DNA of 13,126 bases. Origin: Acidobacteriota bacterium (GTDB lineage: Bacteria > Acidobacteriota > Terriglobia > UBA7540). Location: positions 1 through 13,126 of the forward strand of contig JAKAWN010000173.1 in NCBI GenBank assembly GCA_021827245.1. The letters run 5' to 3'. The translations under genes were made by a program, and so were the position numbers. Of the stretch, positions 1 through 8,751 are shown in pieces (positions within the stretch are counted from its first letter, which is position 1; every line of letters begins with the position of its first letter). The notes beneath the pieces are model-generated. The model ran no database searches and was not told the origin of the DNA. It was given only the letters and a program-made list of their open reading frames with translations.

Positions 1-223
1 CCGGTGCCAACTGCGGTGGCGCCGCCACCAGCATGTGTACATGGTCCGGCGAGATTGCTCCTCGGATGAGGCTCACCTCCCGTGCTTGACAGATTTGCCA
101 TATGACCTCCCGCGCTTGCTCGGCTACGTCCCCGCGCAGAATCTTGTACCGGTACTTCGTGATCCAGATCAGACGGTAACTGATGTCCCATACTGTGTAC
201 CCGTTGAATCGATATTCGCCCAT
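1..223 (-). CDS. tnpA: IS200/IS605-family TnpA transposase (HUH, Y1), 3' part beyond window edge
   Basis: The minus-strand frame from the ATG at 223 gives 74 residues of a Y1 HUH transposase, the enzyme that moves IS200/IS605 elements as single-stranded DNA. The family-typical N-terminal motif TVWDISYRLIWITKYRY is at residues 10-26, GDVAEQAREV at 31-40, and the metal-binding HUH pair is His61-Val-His63 inside SPDHVHMLVAAPP. The catalytic tyrosine lies in the C-terminal half, which is off the window; family members are about 130-150 residues, so roughly half is seen. The start is supported by a purine-rich stretch (AGGAGG, then GGAGG) just upstream. There is no frameshift or stop in the visible part, so the element may be intact. 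It lies 82 bp downstream of the sqdX-like gene on the same strand. Confidence 0.9.
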   Translation of the reverse strand, partial: MGEYRFNGYTVWDISYRLIWITKYRYKILRGDVAEQAREVIWQICQAREVSLIRGAISPDHVHMLVAAPPQLAP

Positions 224-305
224 CCGACCTCCGCCTCCTTTGAATTTGGAAGCTAAAGCTTGCCACGTGAAAGGTGGTGGGATCAAAGGCGCCTCGAAGA
301 CCCGG

Positions 306-1658
306 CTACTTGCGCCCCTCGCGGTCACGGAGCGATGCTCCGGCCCAAGACGGCGCGAAGAAAAACCAGGCACGCGTGCGCGCGTGGCGGCGGAGAGTGG
401 CGCGAGAAATCTGGAGAGCCTTACATGTGTCGTCGACGGAGACGCCACGCGTTCTTTGCGCGGCAATCTGCTGAGGCAATTTCTCATCTCGTGAAATCGC
501 GGCGCGGTAAAAGGATTCTAGTTGCCGGGTAGCCGCTCGCCAACTCCAGCGTTCGGCTTCGAGACGGGCGTGATGGACCATTTGTTCGCGAGATGCTGAA
601 TCGTCAAGCAGTTGCCGGACGCATTCGATCGCAATTCCAGGTTTTCCCGGCTCGAAAAGATAACCCGTGACCCCATCTTCCACGATGTCGGGGACCCCCC
701 CCGCCCTTGCCGCCACCAATGGGCAGCCGGCAGCCATCGCTTCAAGCAAAACCAATCCCAAGGTCTCAGTGCGCGACGGAAGAAAGAAAACGTCTGCGGA
801 GGAGAAGGCAGCCGCTAGCTCAACGCCCTTCAAGTGGCCCGCAAAATATGTGCGAGTGCCGGCGAAGTATCGTTCCAGCTTGTCGCGATGCGGGCCGTCT
901 CCAACAATTGCCAGGCGAAGTGCAGGTATGGCGGCAAGGACTTCCCGGCATCGCTCGATTTCCTTCTCCGCAGCCAGGCGACCCACGCACAGAAGCAACT
1001 TATCTTCCGGGTGGCCTTGCGTCAGCCTGGCACGCATCTCGGGTGATGCCCGATCTGGCCGAAAGAGCTGCGTGTCTACTCCGCGCTGCCAAAGTTCAAC
1101 GCGGCGCACGCCGTGTTCTTCGAGAACGGTCTTCATGGCGCGGGAAGTTACAAGAGCGAGGTCGGCTCGGTTATAAGAAGCCCTGATCCCCCACCACGCG
1201 AGCCCTTCCAGGAAGCCGAGTCCATAGTAATGGAGGTATTTCGGGATTTGCGTGTGGTAGGACACCACGAGCGGCACACGCTGCACGGTGGCGTAATAAA
1301 AAGCTGAGGCGCCCAGTGAAGCCGGGTTAATCGCGTGGATCAGGTCTGGCCTGAATGGAGTCAAAACCCTTCCGATCGAGGGACGCGGGATGGCCAACCT
1401 CACTTCCCGGTAGAGTGGAAATGGGAAACCCGGCACACCATGAATGCGCGCGCCCTCGAAGTCTGTGATGCCCCCGTCGGGGGCTATAACCAACACTTCA
1501 TGCCCGAACTCGCGCAGGTGGGAAATCGTGTGACAAACTCGCCTGATGCTGCCGTCAAACCTTGGAAGAAATGTGTCCGCGAAAAGCGCGATACGGAGTG
1601 GCCGAGTTGATTCAGAAATCTCCGCTTGCCGTAAAAAAACAGCCGCCGTGTCGCTCAT
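306..1658 (-). CDS. sqdX: SQD2/SqdX-type glycosyltransferase (sulfoquinovosyltransferase), GT4, with unusual C-terminal tail
   Basis: A 450-residue GT-B glycosyltransferase of family GT4, expected to transfer sulfoquinovose from UDP-sulfoquinovose to diacylglycerol at the inner face of the membrane. It follows the plant SQD2/cyanobacterial SqdX pattern rather than a generic GT4: GARIHGVPGFPFPLY at 69-83, SYHTQIPKY at 133-141, WQRGVDTQLFRP at 190-201, the SPEMRARLTQGHPE block at 205-218, GDGPHRDKLERYFAGT at 253-268, and the donor-site E-x7-E motif from E298 to E306 (ETLGLVLLE), followed by AARAGGVPDIVEDG. The ATG at 1658 has GGAGG nine bases upstream and starts 3 bp after the sqdB stop, so the two are cotranslated. 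The fold should end near residue 388. The last 60 or so residues (Arg-rich, with three consecutive Phe) match nothing I know and may come from adjacent DNA or the IS. The function call rests on motifs plus the sqdB neighbour. Confidence 0.88.
   Translation of the reverse strand: MSDTAAVFLRQAEISESTRPLRIALFADTFLPRFDGSIRRVCHTISHLREFGHEVLVIAPDGGITDFEGARIHGVPGFPFPLYREVRLAIPRPSIGRVLTPFRPDLIHAINPASLGASAFYYATVQRVPLVVSYHTQIPKYLHYYGLGFLEGLAWWGIRASYNRADLALVTSRAMKTVLEEHGVRRVELWQRGVDTQLFRPDRASPEMRARLTQGHPEDKLLLCVGRLAAEKEIERCREVLAAIPALRLAIVGDGPHRDKLERYFAGTRTYFAGHLKGVELAAAFSSADVFFLPSRTETLGLVLLEAMAAGCPLVAARAGGVPDIVEDGVTGYLFEPGKPGIAIECVRQLLDDSASREQMVHHARLEAERWSWRAATRQLESFYRAAISRDEKLPQQIAAQRTRGVSVDDTCKALQISRATLRRHARTRAWFFFAPSWAGASLRDREGRK
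328..342. repeat. Perfect hairpin, candidate IS left-end hairpin
   Basis: CGGAGC (328-333) pairs perfectly with GCTCCG (337-342) around the trinucleotide GAT. It lies inside the last codons of the sqdX-like frame and upstream of tnpA. Position and size suit a TnpA recognition hairpin, but a single hairpin of this size can also occur by chance in GC-rich DNA. Confidence 0.35.
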
Positions 1659-1661
1659 GCG

Positions 1662-3238
<1,577 letters not shown>

Positions 3239-3489
3239 CCAGGGAAACCGTGTACGTGAAATACGAGCAGGTCAAACTTCAAATCCACCCGAGCCGAGTC
3301 TGGCTCGTCTCGGTCGCAAGGCAAGTCAGAAATCCAATCCCCGCGTACGATTTCGATTCTTCAAAATGTAGTGTTCAGTCAAAGGGTTACCACTCGCACA
3401 ACCATTTGACTCTCAGTTCAGCAATAATGACCATCAACCCATCCAATGCCAATCCCTCCCTGAGCCTCAATACGTTAAGGACTCGTCCT
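3239..3489. other. Intergenic region upstream of the sqd block
   Basis: About 250 bp between the PHP gene stop and the small hypothetical gene. I see no convincing terminator. Read on the minus strand it contains TTGACT and TTGACC boxes resembling -35 elements, but none has a good -10 at 16-18 bases. The promoter of the sqd block is expected here if the PHP gene is a separate unit. Confidence 0.3.
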
Positions 3490-4617
3490 TCACCCAAGCG
3501 GCATAAAAAACCGAAGCAAGTGCCGGAGGGGGTCGCTCCCCAACACCATGACGGCAAACAATGCGGGGCGCAGCCACATGGGCTCGCCGCTTTCCCAATA
3601 AAAAGACAATGGCCGCCAACCGTAACCTTTGAGCTCAACGAATATGCGGTCGGCAAACCTTCGCCGGCCGTCGGGGTAGTGCGGATAACGGCGTAGCACG
3701 TCCGCCGCGGCTTCCAGATGTCGAAGGCCGACTGGTTCCTGGTAAGCTGGAAGGAGGAGGATGTTGCTGCGCCTCTCCACGCGAATTTGCGCTACATAAT
3801 CGCTCCAATTTTCGGCCGGGGTTAGGTTCAGAACCCTATTGGGACGGCATCCGTGGCGGTCGCCTCCACCGACCACCGGAAGCCCGCGATCCTCCGCCAT
3901 GCGGAGGACTGTTTGGTTGTCGCTCGACGAATTCAGGCCATTGAGTTCCAAGGCATGAATCCAGCGTTGGTATCGTCCCAGGAAGTTGCGAATCGAACGC
4001 TCGTGTTCGTACGCGCTCACTCTATAGATGTTCCAAAGAGGGTGGTTGAGCACAACAAGCGTGTCGGAATTGTGATTGAGAAAAGCCAATATATCTGCAA
4101 GCTTGTTTTCGGAAGGTTGAGCCGTGTAACCCGCCAATACCTTCATCGTATCTGCTGCGCTCGCCGCCGGAAGATTGTGAACACCCAAGTGGAGGGAATT
4201 GCCTTGGAAAGGAACCGTCCATTCCAAGGAAATGGGAACCCAGCTGGCCTGCGGTTCATGATCCCAGGAGAGATGGGCAGCGATCGTGTCGTGATCAGTA
4301 ATCGAAACCAACGCAGGCAAGCCCAGTTGCTCCTCAATCTGCGCTTTCTCGGAGGCGAGGACCGTGCGGGGCGAGACCGGGGGCGTCCAATAGGCGTTGC
4401 TAAAATCAATAGTGATGCCCTTGCTTTCCTTATAGCTTTTGAGCCTGGATTGGACCTGCCGGTTAAGAATGGGAACTCGGTTGTAGTAAAGCGGAAGAAA
4501 GCCAAGGTTCTCCTTGGAATGAAACGTATGACTATGCAGCGATACAGCGGTATGAAACTCGGAAAGTCGACCCAAACTGTCGTCCAAACCCCACACCCGC
4601 GTCTGCGTCTGGTTCAA
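3490..4617 (-). CDS. PHP-domain metal-dependent hydrolase/phosphoesterase
   Basis: A 375-residue protein with the motifs of the PHP (polymerase and histidinol phosphatase) superfamily, which hydrolyse phosphoesters with two or three metal ions. Visible metal-site motifs, in order: SLHSHTFHS (His28, His30), ITDHDT (Asp108, His109, Asp110), SLEWT (Glu132), HLGVH (His143), LNHPLW (His192) and GGGDRHG (Asp253, His255). The C-terminal 100 residues (RRRFADRIFVELKGYGWRPLSFYWESGEP...) are outside the usual core and include a short hydrophobic segment near ALFAVMVLG. The start is a TTG at 4617, supported by a strong AAGGAGGTG about five bases upstream; no ATG fits as well. The substrate cannot be read from sequence. 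It lies upstream of the sqd genes on the same strand, but the 251-bp gap makes a shared operon uncertain. Confidence 0.85.
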   Translation of the reverse strand: MNQTQTRVWGLDDSLGRLSEFHTAVSLHSHTFHSKENLGFLPLYYNRVPILNRQVQSRLKSYKESKGITIDFSNAYWTPPVSPRTVLASEKAQIEEQLGLPALVSITDHDTIAAHLSWDHEPQASWVPISLEWTVPFQGNSLHLGVHNLPAASAADTMKVLAGYTAQPSENKLADILAFLNHNSDTLVVLNHPLWNIYRVSAYEHERSIRNFLGRYQRWIHALELNGLNSSSDNQTVLRMAEDRGLPVVGGGDRHGCRPNRVLNLTPAENWSDYVAQIRVERRSNILLLPAYQEPVGLRHLEAAADVLRRYPHYPDGRRRFADRIFVELKGYGWRPLSFYWESGEPMWLRPALFAVMVLGSDPLRHLLRFFMPLG

Positions 4618-4747
4618 CGCAGCACCTCCTTGAGAATGATCCGCTCGAAGATTCGAAAGGAAAAGAGATGCAAGCTTCTTTCGTGTCGTGCGGCATGGAC
4701 TTGCTTATCTGGCCGGATGCCTAGTCCTCTTCGGCACTGCCATTTTG

Positions 4748-4762
4748 CTGTGGTCCCCACAG
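4748..4762. repeat. Short perfect inverted repeat between permease and PHP genes
   Basis: CTGTGG (4748-4753) pairs with CCACAG (4757-4762) around TCC. It lies about 110 bp beyond the stop of the ABC permease on the minus strand. The sequence after it in that direction is CAAAATGG rather than a T-run, so it is at best a poor intrinsic terminator. An operator site or chance are alternatives. Confidence 0.3.
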
Positions 4763-4870
4763 AATTGATGCTTAGAGATTAAGACAGGGTTGCCCGAGCC
4801 ATCCGTGCAAGAGGAGGGAGACAGACCTGGATAGGGGTCAAAGGACAGAATGTGGGTTCAAGAGCTTACC

Positions 4871-6013
4871 CTATTCGTGCGCAAGCGCGTCTATCGGGTC
4901 GAGCCGCGCCGCCCGCCAGGCTGGAAACAACGTGCCCAGCAACGAGCCAAAGATCGCCAGCGCGGCTGCCCATCCTGCCCAGCGAAACGTCAGTTCCACC
5001 GTTACCAAGGGAAGGATCCTTTGAATAAGCGCGCATGCAGCCAATGCGCCCATGTATCCGACGAGGACGCCCAAAACACTGAGCGCACCCGCTTCGGCGA
5101 GGACCAGGTGCGCGATATACACCTTGGTAGCCCCAAGAGACTTCAGAATCCCGATTTCCCACGTGCGCTCCGCAGTCGTCGTGTACATAGAAAGAAAAAT
5201 CACCAGTGTCCCGATGATCACCGCGATGGCAATCATCACTGCTATGAAGTCGGTAAGCGCAGGGAGGTCACTTGAGGTCAGCAAGGACATGTAGTCCTGG
5301 ACGGAAAGGACTGTATAGTGCGGCAGCAGCTTCTTAATGGCGTTAATGACGCTGCCGGTGTACCGACGGTCTGTGCACTTGATGAAAAAGATCGACGCCT
5401 TGCCGTGTCGTCCTGTTAGTCGTTGTGCGGTGGCAAGCGGAATAAACAAGTGCGCTCCTTTGCCGTGCTCCACGACGCCGGCCACACGGAAGCCACGATT
5501 CAGGAGTGTAATGGTCCCGCCTGGCTTGACGTGATTCTGTCGCGCGTACTCATTATCCACCAATATGTCGTCAGGCCCGGCGAACGGCCCGCCGTGAAGG
5601 TAGTCAAACCCACCGGTGACGCGGTTCCAGCTTGTCATTTGAATGCCCCAGATCCGTCCCGTGCCGGAGCCGGTAAATTGCAAAAGAACTGGAGTCACGG
5701 CTTTGACGTGGTCCATTTGAGCAAAACGATCACCCATCGTTACGGAGAGCGGGGTGCTGGCCAGGCCCAGGAACACGGAAGCGCCAGGTGACTCAACTAT
5801 GACGTCCGCTCCAATTCCGCCGACAAGATTAGCCGAGTCACGCAGCATCCCGTGGGTCAAGCCAACAATTAACATGACCATTCCTACCTCGGCCGCTACC
5901 CCGAGAATGCTGATCACCGTCCGTACTGGCCGGGCAAGAATGTTCTGAAGAATCATATTGCCGGCCACACGATACCAGGGGACTTTGACCGGCTTGGTTG
6001 GGTTGACTGGCAT
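4871..6013 (-). CDS. MacB/FtsX-type ABC transporter permease
   Basis: A 380-residue inner-membrane permease of the MacB/LolC (FtsX-like) family. Topology is the standard four helices: TM1 at about residues 33-54, a large extracytoplasmic MacB core domain to about 250, then TM2 (about 253-276), TM3 (306-330) and TM4 (346-366). After TM2 lies the family's coupling motif ERTWEIGILKSLGATK, and the protein ends with the typical FPAWRAARLDPIDALAHE. Such proteins move lipoproteins, lipids, peptides or drugs by mechanotransmission with a separate ATPase. Neither an ATPase nor a periplasmic adaptor gene is next to it here, so the partner must be elsewhere. I chose the ATG at 6013 (MPVNPTKPV) because the 26 residues encoded further upstream are not permease-like; a weak GGGGT precedes it. 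The substrate is unknown. Confidence 0.88.
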   Translation of the reverse strand: MPVNPTKPVKVPWYRVAGNMILQNILARPVRTVISILGVAAEVGMVMLIVGLTHGMLRDSANLVGGIGADVIVESPGASVFLGLASTPLSVTMGDRFAQMDHVKAVTPVLLQFTGSGTGRIWGIQMTSWNRVTGGFDYLHGGPFAGPDDILVDNEYARQNHVKPGGTITLLNRGFRVAGVVEHGKGAHLFIPLATAQRLTGRHGKASIFFIKCTDRRYTGSVINAIKKLLPHYTVLSVQDYMSLLTSSDLPALTDFIAVMIAIAVIIGTLVIFLSMYTTTAERTWEIGILKSLGATKVYIAHLVLAEAGALSVLGVLVGYMGALAACALIQRILPLVTVELTFRWAGWAAALAIFGSLLGTLFPAWRAARLDPIDALAHE

Positions 6014-6221
6014 TATGCGTACCCCAGAAACTGGCCGAACACATTTAGATGCGGTTCGGCGATGCGGCGGCACATGCACAAAAGACTGCAACCCGGCGAA
6101 GACGCTCGCGCCGCATTACTCCTCAATAATTGATCATAGCATCCGCCCTCGCATGAAATTATCGAAACCCTGTTGCTGCCAAGCAGAACCATGACGTATA
6201 TTCGTCTTGAGGGTGATTTCA
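6014..6221. promoter_or_regulatory. Divergent intergenic region between permease and radical SAM genes
   Basis: This 208-bp region separates two genes transcribed away from each other, so it must hold both promoters unless transcription starts elsewhere. An AT-rich core lies at about 6120-6165. On the minus strand it contains TATGAT, a fair -10 box, but its -35 (TAATTT) is poor. On the plus strand, TTGATC has only a weak -10 at 17-18 bases. The identification is by layout, not by a strong motif. Confidence 0.4.
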
Positions 6222-7358
6222 ATGAATCTTGTTTCTCTCCGGAGAGCCGCCAAGCGCTGGCATCGCGTTTACCGTGAAGGTCGCATGGTGGCTCTAGCGC
6301 TTGCCGCGCCGCGCCATCCCGTGCTTGCCCACATCGTGGCGATCCGGCGCTGCAACCTTTCTTGCACGTACTGCAACGAGTTTGATGACTTCTCCAAACC
6401 CGTTCCCACCGCCGAAATGCTTCACCGCATTGATCTGCTGGCCGCCCTCGGAACCACCGTTATTACGGTCACAGGCGGCGAGCCGCTGCTCCATCCCGAG
6501 CTTGAGGAAATCATCAGGCGGATTCGCCAACGCGGCATTATCGCGGTCATGGTGACGAACGGCTATTTGCTCACGCCGGAGCGAATCCAGCGTCTGAACC
6601 GCGCCGGGCTGGACCGCATGCAGATCAGCGTGGACAACGTTCAGCCGGACGGTACGTCGAAGAAAAGCCTCAAAGTCCTCGACCAAAAGTTGCGTTGGCT
6701 CTCGCAGTTTGCGGAATTTCAAGTGAGCATCCACTCCGTCGTTGGCGCTTCGATCCAAAATCCAGAGGATGCTCTGGCGATCGCTCGCCGCGCACACGAA
6801 TTGGGCCTCGCGAGCACCGCGGGAATCGTGCATGACAACGCGGGGCAGCTTCAGCCGTTGAATCCTAAGCAGCAGAATGTGCTCGAAGAGATCGAGAATC
6901 TATCCAGTTCGCCCTTCTCTTTTGCCTTGCGCAATCCGTGGCGAAACAATCTGGCACGCGGCCTGCCGAACGAGTGGCATTGCACCGCCGGAGGTGGTCA
7001 CCTCTATATCTGCGAAGACGGCCTGGTTCACTATTGCATGGCCCAGCGCGGCTATCCGGCCATCCCGCTTGCCCAATACACGCGGATCGACGTGGAACGG
7101 GAATCCAAGGCCCCCAAGACGTGCGCTCCCTTCTGCACCATTTTCTGCGTTCAGCGCGTGGCTTTCCTCGACAAGCTGCGGTCCAGCCCGCGACAGGCAT
7201 TGGAGCAGTTCTTTCCACCGCCAGGTGAGGACGGCCGGGGCGCCCGCGTTCCGATTCCCGTGCGAGTCCTCAGCGCGCTTCTCCTGCCTGCGCGTGCCAA
7301 TCGCAGCGGGCAGTTCTTCAGAAAGGCGGCCCTGCGAATATTGGGCATTAGCTCATAA
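6222..7358 (+). CDS. Radical SAM protein with cysteine-rich (SPASM/twitch-like) C-terminal region
   Basis: A 378-residue radical SAM enzyme. The cluster-binding CxxxCxxC is Cys44, Cys48 and Cys51 (RRCNLSCTYCNEFDDF), and the SAM-binding GGEP is at 85-88 (TVTGGEPLLHPELEEI). MVTNGYLL (110-117) and LDRMQISVDN complete the usual partial TIM barrel. Downstream, six further cysteines (254, 264, 272, 301, 305, 309) are grouped as WHCTAGGGHLYICEDGLVHYC and CAPFCTIFC, resembling the auxiliary iron-sulfur site of SPASM/twitch proteins. The substrate is unknown; such enzymes modify peptides, cofactors or lipids. The ATG at 6222 is preferred over a TTG at 6207, because the bases between them form the Shine-Dalgarno GAGGGTG. 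It is first in a plus-strand group with a PF03706-type membrane protein, which hints at a membrane-lipid or exported product. Confidence 0.87.
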   Translation: MNLVSLRRAAKRWHRVYREGRMVALALAAPRHPVLAHIVAIRRCNLSCTYCNEFDDFSKPVPTAEMLHRIDLLAALGTTVITVTGGEPLLHPELEEIIRRIRQRGIIAVMVTNGYLLTPERIQRLNRAGLDRMQISVDNVQPDGTSKKSLKVLDQKLRWLSQFAEFQVSIHSVVGASIQNPEDALAIARRAHELGLASTAGIVHDNAGQLQPLNPKQQNVLEEIENLSSSPFSFALRNPWRNNLARGLPNEWHCTAGGGHLYICEDGLVHYCMAQRGYPAIPLAQYTRIDVERESKAPKTCAPFCTIFCVQRVAFLDKLRSSPRQALEQFFPPPGEDGRGARVPIPVRVLSALLLPARANRSGQFFRKAALRILGISS

Positions 7359-7481
7359 GCAAAGTTCTGGCGGCCTCTGCGGCGAACGATAAAGCGAATT
7401 AACGCGCGCAGACGCTCTTGCATCGCCGCGACATACGTTCCAAGCACTTGACACCTATCCTCCCGGAGGGTCTTTTCAACT

Positions 7482-8489
7482 GTGACTGGTTCCTCCGCGT
7501 CGCATCAGCATCCGAAATGGCGATCGACGCTGTTTGCAGTCGTCTGGTATGGCCTTGCGGCGGGGTGCCTCGTCTGGGTGTTTACCGGCATCCACTGGCG
7601 AAAACTGGGAAGCGAAGTCAGTCACGCGGATTTGCTCTGGCTGATCGCCGCTGCGTTACTAGGGACTTTCGCTTATGTGGTTCAGGCTTGGCGATGGAAT
7701 CTCTTGCTTCACCCTGTGTCGGCTCCAAAGCTCGGCCCGACGCTCCAGGCTGTATTTGTCGGCGCGTTGGCCAATGACGCATTGCCCCTCCGCCCCGGCG
7801 AACTCATAAGCTGCTATCTTGAGGCCCGATGGAATGAAATCGCGCTCTCGGTGGTTCTTTCCTCGCTTGCGCTCATGCGGCTACTTGATGGTTTTTCGTT
7901 GGTGGTGTGTTTCTTCCTGGTCTCGGCCTTCCTGACGTTGCCCGGCTACCTCATCTTGGGAGTGAGAATCCTCGCAACGCTACTTGTGATCGCGGCAGGG
8001 CTATTGATGTTCTTGCTTTGGAAAAGGCCGGCACGCGCCATCCGCCTTTTACGCTCCGTCGGTCCGCTCCGTCGTGCCTCGGAAGGCGTCCGGCAAATGG
8101 CCAACGTTCGGACTCAAGCGCTGAGCATTATAGCGAGCCTTGTCCATCTGGCTTCGGAAGGCCTTCCGTATTGGGCCTTGGGTAAGTCCCTCCACTTAGC
8201 CCTCTCAATTTGGCCCATAACAGCTGTTTTCATCATCGCTAAGACCGCGACCTCGATCCCCAGCGCGCCGGGGAACGCCGGCCTGTTGCAGGCTGCTTGT
8301 GTGCTGGGTCTTGGCTTATTCGGAGTCGACAAAACACGGGCGACAGGGTTTTCTCTTGTTTTGTTTTTCGTGCTCGTTCTGCCTCAAGTGATCGCGGGAG
8401 CGAGCGTCATGGGATACAGTGGACTTCGCTTTCGCGATTTGCGCCGCCGCACGTTCGAAGCAACGGAAGGGGATTCGCCAGCACGATGA
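7482..8489 (+). CDS. Polytopic membrane protein of the lysylphosphatidylglycerol synthase TM/UPF0104 family (PF03706)
   Basis: A 335-residue integral membrane protein with about seven or eight hydrophobic segments (first at residues 16-36, second about 50-68, then 118-150, 155-184, a pair around 210-250, and last about 288-310). The family signatures are ALPLRPGELISCYL (about 100-113) and the late glycine/proline loop IPSAPGNAGLLQAACVLGL (about 258-276). Stand-alone members lack the MprF aminoacyltransferase domain and are usually regarded as lipid or polyprenyl-lipid flippase-like proteins; some are linked to glycosyltransferases. The start is a GTG at 7482 with GGAGGG about 12 bases upstream. 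It lies 123 bp after the radical SAM gene and 19 bp before the DUF2127 fragment, so all three may be one transcript. The precise substrate is not inferable. Confidence 0.85.
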   Translation: MTGSSASHQHPKWRSTLFAVVWYGLAAGCLVWVFTGIHWRKLGSEVSHADLLWLIAAALLGTFAYVVQAWRWNLLLHPVSAPKLGPTLQAVFVGALANDALPLRPGELISCYLEARWNEIALSVVLSSLALMRLLDGFSLVVCFFLVSAFLTLPGYLILGVRILATLLVIAAGLLMFLLWKRPARAIRLLRSVGPLRRASEGVRQMANVRTQALSIIASLVHLASEGLPYWALGKSLHLALSIWPITAVFIIAKTATSIPSAPGNAGLLQAACVLGLGLFGVDKTRATGFSLVLFFVLVLPQVIAGASVMGYSGLRFRDLRRRTFEATEGDSPAR

Positions 8490-8508
8490 GCGGGAGCTTT
8501 TGCAGTAT

Positions 8509-8751
8509 ATGAGCTGGCCGGATAAGTCGCGCCTTCGAGAAATCCTCTTCCGCGCAAGCGGGCTGTTAAAGGGGCTTGACGGGCTGCTCGAGATCGTAGG
8601 CGGCGTGGCCGCTTGGGCCGTCAGCCCTGCACTTGTTGTCCGCGTGGTCGGGCTGCTCACCCAAGATGGGATGAGGGATGATCCCCACGCTTCCTACCTA
8701 TACCAGAGGATTTGCGCGCACTCAAGCGGAACCGATGCCAGCGGATGGTAA
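8509..8751 (+). pseudogene. DUF2127-family membrane protein, 3'-truncated
   Basis: The frame from the ATG at 8509 encodes 80 residues. Residues 14-58 (LFRASGLLKGLDGLLEIVGG...SPALVVRVVGLLTQDGMRDDPH) match the conserved front half of DUF2127 proteins: an amphipathic start, a first helix with KGLDGLLEIVGG, then an SPA...LL loop and a DPH turn. Family members are usually about 150 residues or more with several helices. Here the frame switches after DPHASYLYQ to an unrelated hydrophilic tail (RICAHSSGTDASGW) that is antisense to the intact 3' end of glgP. The rest of the gene is therefore missing, not frameshifted. A GGGAG about 12 bases upstream could still allow translation of the stub. It is the last member of the group led by the radical SAM gene. 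Confidence 0.65.

Larger units (their letters stand above)
1..345 (-). mobile_element. 5' portion of an IS200/IS605-type insertion sequence, left end not fixed
   Basis: The transposase gene at 1-223 implies that an insertion sequence begins somewhere to its right and continues past the left window edge. IS200/IS605 elements lack terminal inverted repeats and instead carry short subterminal hairpins near each end. A perfect 6-bp stem with a 3-nt loop (CGGAGC-GAT-GCTCCG) lies at 328-342, about 105 bp upstream of tnpA, and is a plausible left-end hairpin. A weaker 4-bp pairing (CCAC/GTGG) lies near 263-277. The outer boundary given is a guess based on the first hairpin. The cleavage tetranucleotide cannot be recognised without other copies. 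Confidence 0.45.

Noticed and set aside
3360..3400. Sigma-70 promoter for the sqd block on the minus strand
   Set aside because: A TTGACT box is present, but no acceptable -10 lies at 16-18 bases.
4748..4762. Intrinsic terminator after the permease gene
   Set aside because: The hairpin is real, but no T-run follows in the direction of transcription and it is over 100 bp from the stop codon.
3853..4782. Plus-strand open frame of 309 codons
   Set aside because: It is antisense to the PHP gene, whose metal-site motifs are all present; the plus-strand product is Arg-rich with no recognisable domain.
6014..6091. Upstream extension of the ABC permease frame by 26 codons
   Set aside because: The encoded residues (VPPHRRTASKC...) are unlike permease N-termini, and the start at 6013 gives the expected short cytoplasmic lead into TM1.
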